From positions 124,001 to 188,000 of the forward strand of contig WHUX01000101.1 in NCBI GenBank assembly GCA_015179025.1: a DNA stretch of 64,000 nt, in the 5' to 3' direction. Source of the stretch: Terfezia claveryi (lineage: Eukaryota > Ascomycota > Pezizomycetes > Pezizales > Pezizaceae). The translations under genes were made by a program, and so were the position numbers. Shown in pieces: positions 45,570 to 57,577 of the stretch. Numbering within the stretch: the first letter of the stretch is position 1; the number at the start of each line of letters is the position of its first letter. The notes beneath the pieces are model-generated. The model ran no database searches and was not told the DNA's origin. It was given only the letters and a program-made list of their open reading frames with translations.

Positions 45570-45576
45570 TTTTCCC
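45531..45576 (-). promoter_or_regulatory. -1 frameshift signal at B3 gag/pol
   Basis: On the minus strand GGGAAAA (45576-45570), spacer GCCCT, then stem arms at 45564-45552 and 45542-45531. Same as in B1, B2 and B4. Confidence 0.75.
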
Positions 45577-46751
45577 GACTTGTCGACCTCCTCGATCCGG
45601 GCTTCGGAGATGGCATGAGCGGCCAGGGGGCGGTTTTTTCGGAGGGGACATGCCGCAATAAAGTGGTCCCCTTTTCCACACGCAATGTACAACCCATTAG
45701 TGCGGCGGCAGTCTCTTTCCTCCTGGGTTAGTCGAGGCCTACCTGAAGATAAATCCATGGGGGTGGTGCCGCCAGCCATAAGGGATGGGTGGGCTGGCTT
45801 ATTGGCCGTAGGTTGGGTCTGAGGGCTTGGGTTCTGGAGGTGCTGTACTCTTATAGGCCGATAGGTACTGGAGGCGCTGGTCTGGGCTCTCAACCTAGCC
45901 AATTTTTACTACATCTTCGATGCCTGATCAATGTATTCATTGAGAGTTTTAACATCTGGAGATTGCAGGAGGGCCATTTTGAGCTCAATATTGAGGCCTT
46001 CCTCGAATTGTTCCCACTTCACCCGATCGTTCCACTCCACCTCTGCTACCAACCTTGAAAATTCAGCCATATACGCTGAGAGGTTATGTCCTCTCTGTTT
46101 TAGTTCTCGGAGAGCATGAGTTGCCATACCTACAGGATCTGGGTCTCCAAAAGCGCAGTCGAGGATTGTGAATAAAGCAGCGACATCGGGGAGGTTGAAG
46201 CGGTCATCGAGCACATAGGGTTGGACCTGGTCCAAAGCTATGTCCTCCAGTAGGCCGTATACATAGGCTAATTGGTGCTGAACGGTAGGGAACTTTGCAG
46301 CATCCCTATTTAGTTTGATCTTGATGGAATTTTTCCAGGCTTTCAGGCGAGTCCTGTCGCCATTAAACTCCAGTGGGGTGGAGAGATCTTGAGTCTTGGG
46401 TGCCTAGGATACTTGGGGTGCTGCTTGGTTTCCAATCGTGTCCAGGGCCCTATTCAGAGTCTGGATGGTTCTTCTTTCATTGATTAAGTCGTTCTGGGCG
46501 GTCGCGAGGTCGGCCTGGTATGAGAGAAGGTCTTCAGTGAGTATCGTGATCTCGTCATTAGTTCTGGTCTGTTTCTGTTGGCCTTCATGTATGTCTGATT
46601 CCAGCCGTTGGCCTAAGGCATCCGCGGCAAGGTATATGTCGATAATGGTCTGGTGATAACTGCAGAAGTCGGCCTAGTTCATAGGGATGGGTAGGGCTTG
46701 CCAGGCCTGAAATCTGACTGCGAGTGCGGAAGTTGTGTCTTGGTTAGACAT
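45552..46751 (-). pseudogene. gag: B3 gag, decayed
   Basis: ATG at 46751. Order: N-terminal helical region, capsid-type domain (46370-45910), Pro/Gln-rich linker, Pro-Met-Asp-Leu (45760), and a zinc knuckle near 45690-45650 whose first Cys is Tyr. Stops lie near 46680, 46407 and 45905. It ends at TAG (45554-45552) in the frameshift hairpin. Sequence is more diverged from B1 and B2 than they are from each other. Confidence 0.85.
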
Positions 46752-46786
46752 TGAGCATACCAGTTGATCAGAGTGATCCAACGTAG

Positions 46787-47264
46787 TGAAACGACGGCTC
46801 TAGGGACAGGGCGACCAAGGGGTACACCAGGGCAGTGGCAAAGGGGAATCACACAAGTAGGAGCGCTACGTATGTGATCTGGGGAAAGGCTAGGGACAAG
46901 GCAAGGGCAAGAGGCAAGAGAGGCCGAGGGCAAGGGGCACGAGACACGCGGAGGCAGTTGCCGCATGTGTCGGAGGGAGGCAGCTGTGCTGCAGAGCTGT
47001 TCACGAGATAAGGGTGTGCACAAGGGAGGTGCACAAGCATTGGAAGAGGCAAGGTCCTGTATTGGATATACAAGACGTTGGATAGGGATCCAACGAGAGG
47101 GCGGAGAGAGCAAGCTATATATACAGGCAGGCTTCCTTCCTAGGCAAGGCCACCGGAAGGAATAAGGTTCCCGAGACCCCTTATCTCGGGAACTGAGATA
47201 ACCACAATATTCAATAGGAAATAACAGTAATAACATACCAGGCTAGGGAGGGACGGTTGTGACA
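46787..47264 (-). repeat. B3 5' LTR
   Basis: 478 bp. Its self-primer motif and PBS lie at 47075-47083 and 46776-46784. It lacks the 24-bp palindrome of the other B LTRs, so it is a distinct LTR subtype. Confidence 0.9.
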
Positions 47265-47269
47265 ATGCT

Positions 47270-47678
47270 AGTGATGTAGAACTAGGATCGTGGATAGGTC
47301 AAGGACCATTAACGTATATCAGACCATTATACTTCTACTCTAAAAAATTTAATTCAGCACAACTCAATTATCCTATCTTTTAAAAGGAATTATTAGTGAT
47401 TATTGACTCATTAAAATTTTTTGAAGTACAATTAAGAGGTCACAAGTTCACTATTCTTACTGACCACAAACCATTAGTAACCTTCCATACTTAAACGCCT
47501 GCAAGTCAAAAATTGAGGCGATGGCAAGATTACCTAATGGAATTTAATATAGACATACAGCATACTGCAGGTAAGGAAAATTGGATAGTAGACAATCTAT
47601 TAAGAAAGCAGAAATACTTAGACACTCCTAGTACTAAGGACGATTATATTTCTAATAGTATCGATCCTCCTAACCATA
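47270..47678 (+). pseudogene. A2 RNase H, continued
   Basis: Resumes after the ATGCT duplication with the RNase H core, including Thr-Asp-His-Lys near 47460 and the Ala-Gly-Lys-Glu-Asn segment near 47560. Some stops. Cut at 47683 by B4. Confidence 0.85.
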
Positions 47679-47683
47679 CCTAC

Positions 47684-48288
47684 TGTCACAACCGTATGCT
47701 CAGTTGCCCTCGCTATTACCTGCGATCGCAGGTGATAGGTCATTGCCATTGTTGTCTTTGGCATTACCTGTGATCACAGGTGATGAGTTTTCCTTATTGC
47801 TGCCTTCGACATTACCTGTGATGCAGGTGATGGGTTATTGTTATCGTTACCTTACTTGGCTTCCGAGATAGGGATCTTGGGAAGCTTATTTCCCCCATTG
47901 CCCTCATAGAATTATATATATATAGACCCTGTCCCTCATACTATCATTAGATCCCTATCCAACGTCTTGTATATCCAATACAGGGCCTTGCTTCTCTCCA
48001 TGTTAGTGCCTCTCCCTTGTGTACCTCCTTGTCTCGCCTCAACTCTATAGCCCTGCTACCCACCCCGTGAACCTCCTATCCTTACCTTGTCTTGACTTGC
48101 CTTGCCTTGTCTCTATAGCCCTACTGCCTCCTACTACTCCCATGTGCCTCTCTCGCCCTCGCCCTTACCCTCCGTCCTAGCCTTTTCCCCTAAGTCAAAT
48201 ACGTAGTGTTCCTATATGTGTGTTACCCTAGCCTTGCCCTTGCCCTGGCGTACCCCTTGGTCACCTTGTCTGCAGAGCCCACGTTACA
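47684..48288 (+). repeat. B4 5' LTR with three palindromes
   Basis: 605 bp, TGTCACAACC to GTTACA. ACCTGCGATCGCAGGT-type palindromes near 47715-47737, 47762-47785 and 47810-47832. TATATATA near 47910. Confidence 0.92.
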
Positions 48289-48322
48289 CTACATTGGATT
48301 TGCTCTGACCAACCAGTACAAT

Positions 48323-49482
48323 TTCTGAATCAACCCTGTTACCCACTGACAGGTTTCAAGTATAGCGGGAAACCCTAATACCCTCAGACCCAGCCCAGCT
48401 GTTGGAATACTGTCGAATAGCCATCGATATCTTCACCCTCACCTATAGGATTGGCGAAAAACAAGGAGCGGAGCTACAGGACACCTAACGAAGGCTGAAA
48501 GAAGCCGAAGATGAAATCCTCCTTCTCTGAGAGAACCTCGCAGATCACTGAGTAACCATGTGCAATCTCAATCATACCCTTGCCACTGCAACTACACAGG
48601 CACCTGCGACCGCCATGCCTACTAAAACTCTAGACATTCCCACCCCACCTAAATTTAATGGCAAATGGCCCGCCTCAAGGCCTAGAAAAACTCCATCAAT
48701 ATTAAGCTCAACGGAGATGCCACTAAGTTCCCAACCACCCTGCACAAACTCGTGTACATTTACGGCCTGCTGGAGGGGATGGCCCTAGACCAAGTCCAGC
48801 CCTATATGTTGGAAACAGGTATTAAACTAGTAGATATCCCTGCCTTATTCATGATCCTCGACCAAGCGTTCGGAGATCTAGATCCAGAAGGAACAGCCAC
48901 CCAAGCCCTCTGGGCCCTCTGACAAAGAAATACTGACCTGGCCACCTATGTAGCCGAATTGACTAGGCTGGCTGCAGAAGTCAACTGGAGTGACAAGATC
49001 AAACTGAACTAATTCCAGGAAGACTTAAGTATGGAACTCAGACAAGCACCCATTAATTTCCCAGATGTCCCTACCCTTGAAGAATTCATAGATCAAGTCA
49101 GCCGATTGGAGCAAAAGATGACCAGGTTTAGAAACAGCCTTAAAGCCCCCCCTATAATAGCACCCCCCCGATCGACCTTCTCAGCCCCTCGCCCCCAGCT
49201 ACAGGTCCCCGTAACCTCCCCGAACAAGCCGGCCCACCCTTCCCTCATGGCAGGCAGACCGGCCCCTAAGGACTTATCCGCGGGCAGACCCACCTGACCT
49301 AAAAAGAGAGGGAACGCCACTGGAATAATGGGCTATGCATAGCCTGTAGGAAGGCCAACCACATCATTGCGGCCTGCCCCCTTTGAAAGAATTGCTTCCT
49401 CGCCATCTACGCTATCTCTGATACCCCAGAACCTAGGATTGTGGAGGTGGATGAGTCGGGAAAAGCCCTGTCCCTTGCCTAG
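48323..49482 (+). pseudogene. gag: B4 gag, decayed
   Basis: The ATG found in other copies is lost near 48325. The capsid-type domain (48640-49110) has a frameshift near 48665 and stops near 48922 and 49010. The zinc knuckle (49336-49378) keeps CX2CX4HX4C. Ends at TAG 49480-49482. Confidence 0.82.
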
Positions 49483-49503
49483 TTACTGACACTAGCAAGG
49501 GAC
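49458..49503 (+). promoter_or_regulatory. -1 frameshift signal at B4 gag/pol
   Basis: GGGAAAA 49458-49464, spacer GCCCT, stem arms 49470-49482 and 49492-49503. Confidence 0.75.
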
Positions 49504-51660
49504 CTGCCTAGGGCCATTTATCTTTGTCTGCATTTTCTTTGCCTCCACCTATGTCTGTTGATGAATCTCGCTTGTTTGGCGAGCATTTTGTAGTACCAAT
49601 AACTGTTAAATTCAATAGTAAAACAGTGGTAACATCAGCTCTCATCAATTGTAGTGCTTCGGGAATTGCATTCATTGATCAGGCCTTTGTCAGTAAAAAT
49701 TCCATACCAACCTCCAAGTTAAAAACCCCCTGTCTTCTCAATGTCATTGATGGCCACCCCATCTCTTCTGGAGCTATTATCGACCTCATGTGTCTGCCCA
49801 GTGCTATTGGAGACTATTCAAAAGACCTCCCAATATTCGTGACAAAACTAAAATATCCAATTGTGCTTGAGATCCCCTGGCTCAGAATACATGATATGTC
49901 AGTCAGCTTCGGCTCGTACACCTTACAATTCAATAGCCATTATTGCAGAAAAAACTATGGAGGTCGAAAAATCACCATCACGGGCTATGCGTATTACCAC
50001 CCAGGATAATCCACCCAGCCCAGGTGGTACATCAGCCCGCACACATCAATACTGCCCACTCCCTGGTTACCTCTGTTCCCCCTGTTCCCTCTGTTTCCCC
50101 TATTCCCCCTATTTCTCCTGTCCCCTCTGTCCCCCTAGTGACCCCAAAACCCCTGAATGTTAGCTTTATTGGTGTAGGGGCTTTTGCTTACCTTACCAGG
50201 AGGCACAAGCTGAAGATATACACTCTCTGTATATATGAAGTGAACCTAGAGATTAACAAGACAAGATTCAAGGAGGAGTGGAAATCCATGGTTTCAGAGG
50301 TATACTATGAATTCATTGACCTGTTCTTGGAAAAAGCAGCAGAAATGCTTAACCCCTATCGACTATATGACCACACAATCCCACTGGTAGAAGGAAAGAC
50401 CTCCCCCTTATGGACCTCTCTATAGGATGTCCTGAGTAGAACTAGAAGCTCTGAAAAAGTATCTGGAGGAAAACCTCAACAAGAGCTTCATTCACTACAG
50501 CTCCTCCCCAGCGGGTGCCACTGTGCTGTTCATAAAGAAGTTGAATAGCTCTCTTTAGTTGTGTGTTGATTATCATAGCCTGAATGAGATAACGGTCAAG
50601 AACATATACCCCTTGCCCCTGATCCAGGAGACATTAGCTAGACTTTCTAAGGCAAAATGGTTCACTAAATTGGATCTGAGAGAGGCATACAACTTGGTAC
50701 AAATTGCTGAGGGGGAGGAGTGGAAAACTACCTTCTGGATACGATATAGCCATTTTGAGTATAATATAATGCCTTTAAGCCTAACTAACGCCTCTGCCTC
50801 TTTTTAGCACTTTATCAATAACACTCTGCGGGACTTTCTGGATGTATTCTGCACTGCCTACCTGGATGATATCCTCATGTACTTGGATACCCTAACGAAA
50901 CACAAGATCTACGTCCAACAAGTGCTAGAGAAGCTGGAGGGATCTAGGTTGTATCTGAAGCCAGAAAAGTGTGAGTTCCATATACAGAAAGTCAAGTATC
51001 TGGAGCTGATTATCACCACAGAGGGCATCCAGATGGACCTTGTAAAGGTGGCTATGATCCAGGAGTAGGAAACTCCAGCCAACCTCAAGGATGTACAGGC
51101 CTTCCTGAGATTCGCCAACTTTTACTGATGGTTTGTTTTAGGGTATTCCAAGATCATGGCCCCTCTTACAGCCCTGACCAAAAAGGACCAGTGGTTCCAC
51201 TAGAGTCCAGAAGCCCAATCTGCCTTCCAGAACCTTAAGGAAGCCTTCTGCTCAGCACCAATCCTCACCCATTTCAACCCTAACCAGGAGTGTATTGTCG
51301 AAACTGATGCTTCTAACTACGTTTCTGCACGAATCCTGTCCCAGAACGATGATAACGGCATCCTCCACCTAGTAGCTTACTTCTCAAAAAAACACTCCCC
51401 GGCTGAGTTCAATTACAAGATCTATAACAAGGAGTTGATGGCCATCGTAAGGGCATTCGAGGAGTGGAGGCTGCACCTGGAGTCAGCTAAAGGGATTATC
51501 GAGGTATTATCTGATCACAAAAACCTTGGGTATTTTACAACCACCAAGCTGCTCAACTGACAGCAGGCTAGGTAGTTAGAATTCCTCTCTTGGTTCAACT
51601 TTAAGATCAAGTACCGACCCAGAAAAGCTAGTGGCAAGCCTGATGTGTTAACCTGGAGAT
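49465..51660 (+). pseudogene. pol: B4 pol: protease, RT and RNase H
   Basis: In the protease the active Asp is Asn and the next Gly is Ser (49645-49660). A Pro/Val/Ile-rich repeat lies at 50060-50140. RT keeps Lys-Leu-Asp-Leu (50670) and Tyr-Leu-Asp-Asp (50860). RNase H has Glu-Thr-Asp-Ala-Ser (51300). Frameshifts and stops occur at about 50000, 50425, 50555, 50805, 51067, 51127 and 51200. Confidence 0.85.
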
Positions 51661-53278
51661 TAGGAGATCTCCCTAAAGGGGGGAATGAAAGGCTAAAATA
51701 CCAAAATTATATAGTATTGAAGCCCGAAAACCTTGATCTGGTGGCCAATCTGGCGGCCAATGTCCTTGCTGATACTGAGGCTGATGCAGAAGCTGAGGCT
51801 GAGGCTGACGGGGAAGCCAACCTCCGACAACTGGTGAGACAGGCTTACGAAAGAAACCCCCTGGCCTAGGAAATCATCACTGCAGTGGATTTTGGCTAAT
51901 GCCGCCACCACAAAATCTCTCTGGCTGAATGTGCTATCCAAGAAGGTCTCTTTTACTACCTCGAACAGCTCTATATGCTAGAAAGAGATCTGTGCCTGCG
52001 ATTGATCAAGAAACACTATGATACCCCAGCAGCAGGCCACCCGGGAGTAGCTAAAATGTTGGAATGGCTGGCCAGGGAATATACATGGATAGACCAGCAG
52101 AAGGAAGTGGAACGGTATATATGGAACTGCCATTTTTGCAAGTATGCTAAGCCCATCTGCCAAGCCCTATATAGCACCCTCAAACCCCTGGATATCCCGG
52201 ATCGGCCATAGCTGCACCTGACTGTGGATTTCGTAATGGGATTGCCGAAAGGCTCGGGATTCAACACCATCCTGATGGTGGTAGACTAGTTGACAAAGAT
52301 GATGCATGCCATCATACCTTGTCGGGACACTTGTTCTACTCAGGATCTGGCCAACCTCTACCTCAACAACATGTTCCGGTATCATGGGCTCCCCGAATCT
52401 ATTGTGTCCGACCAGGGCCCTCAGTTCACCTCAGACTTTTAGAGAGCCTTCTGCGAGCTTCTAGGGATTAGAGTACATTTGTCAACAGCATATCACCACC
52501 AGATAGATGGCCAATCAGAGAGGATAAACACCATTATAGAGCAATATCTGCGGGCCTTTGTCAATTACCAGCAGGATAACTGGGTTTCGTTGCTGGCTAC
52601 CCACCAGTTTGCTGCAAACAACCAGTTCTCGGAATCCTCCAAAACCTCACCTTTCCTAGCTAACTACGGTTGGCACCTCCAGTTTATACATGCCCTGGTG
52701 CCCCTACAAAAGGCCCACCCTCCAGCTAAGGAGTTCGCAGTTAAAATCGCTGAACTTTACCATACTCTGAAAGCCTAGCTGAAATATGCGCAAGCCAGGC
52801 AGGCTGAGTATGCCAATGGAGCATGGCTGCCAGCCCCCAGATACCAGCCAGGAGACAAGGTGTGGCTTTCCAGCTGGCACTTCCGGACATAACGGCTATC
52901 TCGCAAGCTTGACCACAAGTTCCTGGGTCCATTCAAGGTGTTGGCTGCTGTAGGCACTCATGCCTACTAGTTGAAGTTCCCCAAGGACATCAAATGCCAC
53001 CCGGTTGTCTACGTATCGGAAGTTGAGCCTACGGCAGACGACCCCCTTCTAGGATAGAAGCACCCCCCCCTCCTCCCGTAGTGGTTGAGGGTGAGGAGGA
53101 GTGGGAGGTCAAAGAGGTATTAGACTCAAGGAAGAGGTACGGTCATCTGCAATACAAGGTCAAATGGTTAGGGGACGAGGAGACTACCTGGCAACCTACG
53201 GAAGATTTGGAAAACGTACAGGACTTGGTCACCCTGTTCCACCAACGATACTCGAGAAAGCCTCGCCCAGTTGAATGA
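51661..53278 (+). pseudogene. B4 pol: linker, integrase and chromodomain
   Basis: A Glu/Ala repeat linker (51760-51830) is shorter than in B3. HHCC at 52015-52145 has both His and the Cys pair present. In the integrase core the first Asp has become Val-Asp-Phe context near 52225, the second lies in Val-Ser-Asp near 52410, and the Glu in Gln-Ser-Glu near 52515. The chromodomain (53090-53220) reads cleanly with Trp-Glu-Val, Gln-Tyr-Lys-Val-Lys-Trp and Thr-Trp-Gln-Pro, the best chromodomain in the window. Several stops upstream. Confidence 0.87.
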
Positions 53279-53418
53279 TATCAGACCTTTTGTATTCTTG
53301 TTGTTGTTTGGGGTTGGGATTCTTGTTTTTACACTTGTTGTTGTTTTCTGTATTGATTTTGACAGTTGTCATGCCCAGGTCTCTTAGTCACTGGAGCTCC
53401 AGCCTAAAGGGGGGATAG

Positions 53419-54022
53419 TATCACAACCGTGTGCTCAGTTGCCCTCACCATTACCTGCAATCGCAGGTGATAGGTTATTGCCATTGTTGTCTTTGCCATC
53501 ACCTGCGATCGCAGGTGATGAGTTATCATTATTGCTGCCCTCAGCATTACCTGCGACGCAAGTAATGGGTTATTGTTATTGTTACCTTGCTTGGCTTCAG
53601 AGATAGGGATCCTGGGAAGCTTATTTCCCCCATTGCTCTGACAGAATTATATATATATAGATCTGTCCCTCATACTGTCGTTGGATCCCTATCCAACATC
53701 TTGTATATCCAATACAGGGCCTTGCTTCTCTCCATGTTAGTGCATCTCCCTTGTGCACCTCCTTGTCTCACCTCAACTCTGCAGCCCTGCTGCCTACCCC
53801 GTAAACCTCCTGTCCTTGCCTTGCCTTGCCTTGCCTTGCCTTATCTCTGCAGCCCTGCTGCCTCCTACTACTCCTATCTGCCTCTCTCGCCCTCGCCCTT
53901 ACTCCCTGTCCTAGCCTTTTCCCCTAAGTCATACACATAGCGTTTCTACATGTGTATTACCCTAGTCTTGCCCTTGCCCCGGCATACATCTTGGTCGCCT
54001 TATCCCCAGAGCCTACGTTATT
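53419..54022 (+). repeat. B4 3' LTR
   Basis: 604 bp. Starts TATCACAACC (TGTCAC with one transition) after the AAAGGGGGGATAG purine tract and ends GTTATT before the CCTAC duplication. Confidence 0.9.
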
Positions 54023-54027
54023 CCTAC

Positions 54028-55200
54028 AACTACAACATGTCTACCAACGCTTTAAGAACTTTCTATTTACCAGAAACCTCTACTCAGAACAATATAGTTT
54101 CTCGCGGAGCTATCAATTTCAAGCATGTCGACTGTGACTTCAATAAATATCGTAGAAGAGCTGAAGAACTTGGATACCATATCTTCTGTCCATACTTTGA
54201 GGGCATCCCAGATGAAGAAAGCCAATACGATATAATGAAGGAAGAAGAGTCCTCAGACTATGAGACTTTATCTACTATCCCAGAAGAAGTTTTTAGCAGG
54301 TATGATCATGTACCCAATATAAACAAGAACAAACCTTTAACAGTTCTTAGACTAAGATATAGGCCTCCATCTTCTGAAAACACTCAACAAAACACCCTTG
54401 CTCCCGAAGAAGTGAATGAAATTGCCATTGACCTAGCTCATAGCAATTGGAAACAACACAAGAGGATGCACTAGTTTGTTTGCTGAGATTTTTACTGTCC
54501 AGGTCATGGTAGCTCCCATGCCATGAACAACCATATGTTTACCATCGAAACATGTGCAATCTGCAACCACCATGGACATGGTAGTTTGAACTGTAACTTG
54601 TTAGCCTCAATTCTTAAGAAGGAGAAGAAATTCCTTATGACTCATATTACACATCTCATATCCACAAATGAGTCTCAAAAGGAAGTAGCACTAGTATAAT
54701 AAACGCTAACATATCTACCTCCACAAGCTCTCAGCCTCAAAGAGGCTATCCAAGAAATCGGAGAATGGGCAAAAAGATAGATCACCAATAAACCAATATA
54801 CCACACTCTCCAACCTAGCATTCAGTTCAGTAACTCTACCGACCAGATAAGCACCCGACAAATGGAACAGGAGATCATGAATACTTCTATTGCCCCTCAA
54901 CAACCATGGAATGCACCTCAACAACCAGCTACAACTGCTAGCAGTAGTAACGCAATTCCAATTAATACCGCTGCCATTACCACTCATTTTAAAAAGTGAG
55001 TAGCCATTGATAAAGATTCAATACCCTCTTTCATTCAGGACACCAAAACCTTCAGACAGTGTTGTAATTTCTGTAAGTTCTCAGGACATAATGATTCCAC
55101 ATACAAGAAAAAGAAACCTACTATTAATGACTTCAACATAAGGATTGAACCAACTCTCAACAAGATCATTGAAGAGAAACACATTAGCGATAGATGGGAA
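54028..55200 (+). pseudogene. A2 RNase H-integrase linker with zinc knuckle
   Basis: Same domain as in A1 and A3. It has an open stretch of about 150 codons to 54472, a Cys/His cluster near 54480-54530 and an intact CX2CX4HX4C knuckle at 54553-54594. The second knuckle near 55065-55110 has lost a Cys (Tyr). Several stops. Confidence 0.65.
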
Positions 55201-55667
55201 GCTGACAAGGACTACTTTATTACTCATTGGCTTGACCAAGGTAAAGGTATAAAAGCCGCATATCAATCGTATATGAGAGTATGTCCTATTTGGAAGAACT
55301 ACTATGATACCTTTATGAACTGTAAGAACCATAGAAGAAGAGATAGATTTTTGTATGTCAAGAGTAAAAAGGACAATGGAGATTAGTCTTACCCTCTACC
55401 TTTAACATTGAAGGTAAGAACTATCTCGAATTGGTTATTAAAGATGCACATGAAGCAATCACACATGATGGCATTGAAAAAATGATAAAATATCTTACTG
55501 ACCGATTTGATAGCCAGTCCTTGGCAGAACCAACTAAGAACTATATCAGAAGTTGTGATACTTGGCAATAGACAAAGAATTCCAACAAGGCACCACTTGG
55601 ACTCGTAACCCCATTACATGTACCAAGCAGGCTATGGACTGATATATCGATAGATTTTCTTAAGTTA
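55201..55667 (+). pseudogene. A2 integrase N-terminus
   Basis: HHCC region (His near 55450-55470, Cys pair near 55555) leading to the core. Cut by the solo B LTR at 55672. Confidence 0.8.
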
Positions 55668-55672
55668 GCACC

Positions 55673-56207
55673 TGCCACAACCGTATACTCAGTTGTCCTC
55701 ACTATCACCTGCAATCGCAGGTGATAGGTTATTGTTATTATTATCTTTGTCATCACTTGCGATTGCAGGTGATGGGTTATCATTATTGTTGCCCTCAGTA
55801 TCACCTACAACGCAGGTAATGGGTTATTGTTATTGTTACCTTGCTTGGCTTCCAAGATAGGGATCTTGGGAAGCTTATTTCCCCCTTGGCCTGGCAGAGT
55901 TATGTATATATAGATTCTGTCCCTCGCACTGTTGTTGGATCCCCATCTAACGTCTTGTATACCTAATACAGAACCTTGCTTCTCCTCATGCTTGTGCACC
56001 TCCCTTGTGCACCTCCTTGTCTTGAGAACAGCTCTGCAGCCCTGCTGCCTCCTACTACTCCCATGTGCTTCTCTTGCTATCGCCCTTGCCCCCATCCTAG
56101 CCTTTTCCCCTAGTTACACACGTAGCGTTCCTACGTATGTATTACCCTAGCCTTGCCCTTGCCCCGGCGTACCCCTTGGTTTCCTTGTCTCCAAAGCTGT
56201 CATTACA
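55673..56207 (+). repeat. Solo family B LTR
   Basis: 535-bp LTR, TGCCACAACC to CATTACA, with GCACC on both sides (55668-55672 and 56208-56212) inside the A2 integrase. Three decayed palindromes. It represents recombination between the two LTRs of a former full element. Confidence 0.92.
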
Positions 56208-56212
56208 GCACC

Positions 56213-57480
56213 TGTGTTTACTAAGTGTTCAATTTTGTACCCAAATATTCCTGTTGAAGAAGATCATGTAGTTTGTATTTTACAACTTTAGATGATTGTC
56301 GATAGATAATCAGGATTCAAGTTTTTTATTTCTATCATAGATAATTTAACAGCAGAACCATGTACTGCTACTTTTGATACTCATGTAGTCCCAACTATGG
56401 GATACCCTTTCTGAATTGTTTTTAACCACGACACTCTTTTTATGTTAAAGCATTTTCAAGATTGGGGTAGAAATAAAGGAATCAAGTTAGAACTATCTAC
56501 CGCATATCATCTACGTGCAGATAGACAATTGGAAATTGTAAACAAAGAAATTCTGCAAGTAGCAAGAGCCTGTAAAATTGAAGGATTTGATTGGCTACAG
56601 AAACTACCAGAGATACAGTTGAAACTTAACTCTAGGTATAATGCTGCTAGACAGAATAGTCCCTTTTCCATAGAATTTGGATTTATTGCACATCTTGGCA
56701 TATCGATACTTCCATACCCATTAATACATATATACTAGCAAATGAATATTATGAGGTAATGTCTAAAAACCTATATAACACCAAGAGGACTCAAGCATCT
56801 CAAGCAAACAAATGACTACCTAATACAGCTAAATTTTGAGTCAGACAGCAAGTTATGCTTTCCTCAGAAAATATCAACCTATTGAATATCTCACCCAAAC
56901 TCAAACCAAAATGGCTAGGCCCATTTCCCATTATTTCTAGTAATCGGAAATGCAATAACTATAGCCTAGACCTATCCAATCAACCGGACCTCAACCTCAT
57001 ATATAATACTTTTCATATTAGCAAACTTAAACCCTACTATAAAAACAATCCTACCCAGTTCCCTCATAGACTATCTTAGGAACCAGGACCAATTCAAGAT
57101 GATCATTATAAAGTTGAAAAGGTATTAGAATTCAGAATAGCTCCTCAAACTGGAGAAAGACAATATAAGGTCAGATGGCTAGAATACTCTCCTAAATATG
57201 ATTCCTGAGTAAAGGTCAAGGATATCACTACCGAAATTCTTCTAGACTTCTGTGCAACTGAAAGTATGGATGATACATTTAAGAGATATTGAAGAACTAA
57301 AAGAAAACAAGGACCACGAACCAGAGATAAGACCCGAGTTCTCATTTAATAGGAACGAAATAGAGTCATGAGTCAAGGAAATAATAAGGATATTTATGTT
57401 AATGCTAATGTATTACCAATGCATCAAATCTTAGGATGTATAGAAACCAATATAGCAGAGCGAGAGAAGTAAGGATAGGA
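56213..57480 (+). pseudogene. A2 integrase core and chromodomain
   Basis: Integrase core with Asp-His-Asp (56430) and the segment before the catalytic Glu (56510-56535), where Gly-Gln-Ser has become Arg-Gln-Leu. Gly-Pro-Phe lies near 56925. The chromodomain at 57105-57250 keeps the Trp in Lys-Val-Arg-Trp. Stops present. Confidence 0.82.
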
Positions 57481-57500
57481 AATCCTTCTATGTAGGGAAG

Positions 57501-57577
57501 TGTAATGGAGAACGTTATTTCATTGCTTATATAATTGATTATATACTTTTGTATTTCCTATATTACTACTATATTAT
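57501..57577 (+). repeat. A2 3' LTR, truncated
   Basis: First 77 bp of a family A LTR, ending where A3 begins in inverted orientation. Confidence 0.85.

Larger units (their letters stand above)
40782..47264 (-). mobile_element. Family B chromovirus B3 (minus strand), nested in A2
   Basis: LTRs 46787-47264 (5', 478 bp) and 40782-41250 (3', 469 bp). ATGCT duplication at 40777-40781 and 47265-47269, in the RNase H of A2. The internal order on the minus strand is gag, frameshift signal, protease, RT, RNase H, acidic repeat linker, integrase, chromodomain. It carries the fourth 248-bp element. Unit length without it is about 6.23 kb. Confidence 0.92.
47684..54022 (+). mobile_element. Family B chromovirus B4, nested in A2
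   Basis: LTRs 47684-48288 (605 bp) and 53419-54022 (604 bp). The CCTAC duplication lies at 47679-47683 and 54023-54027, in the A2 linker. The LTRs carry three palindromes each. Gag and Pol are more decayed than in B2. Confidence 0.92.
35896..57577 (+). mobile_element. Family A chromovirus A2, invaded by three B insertions and cut by A3
   Basis: 5' LTR 35896-36569. The internal region runs in the order of A1, and the 3' LTR is truncated at 57577. It is interrupted by B3 (40782-47264), B4 (47684-54022) and a solo B LTR (55673-56207), each with an exact 5-bp duplication across which the A2 reading resumes. The 3' LTR is cut after 77 bp by A3 in opposite orientation. The segment 36570-40781 shows many single-base losses relative to A1. 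Confidence 0.9.

Noticed and set aside
53950..54474. 174-codon ORF as one gene
   Set aside because: It joins the end of the B4 3' LTR to the A2 linker across the CCTAC junction and is chimeric by insertion.
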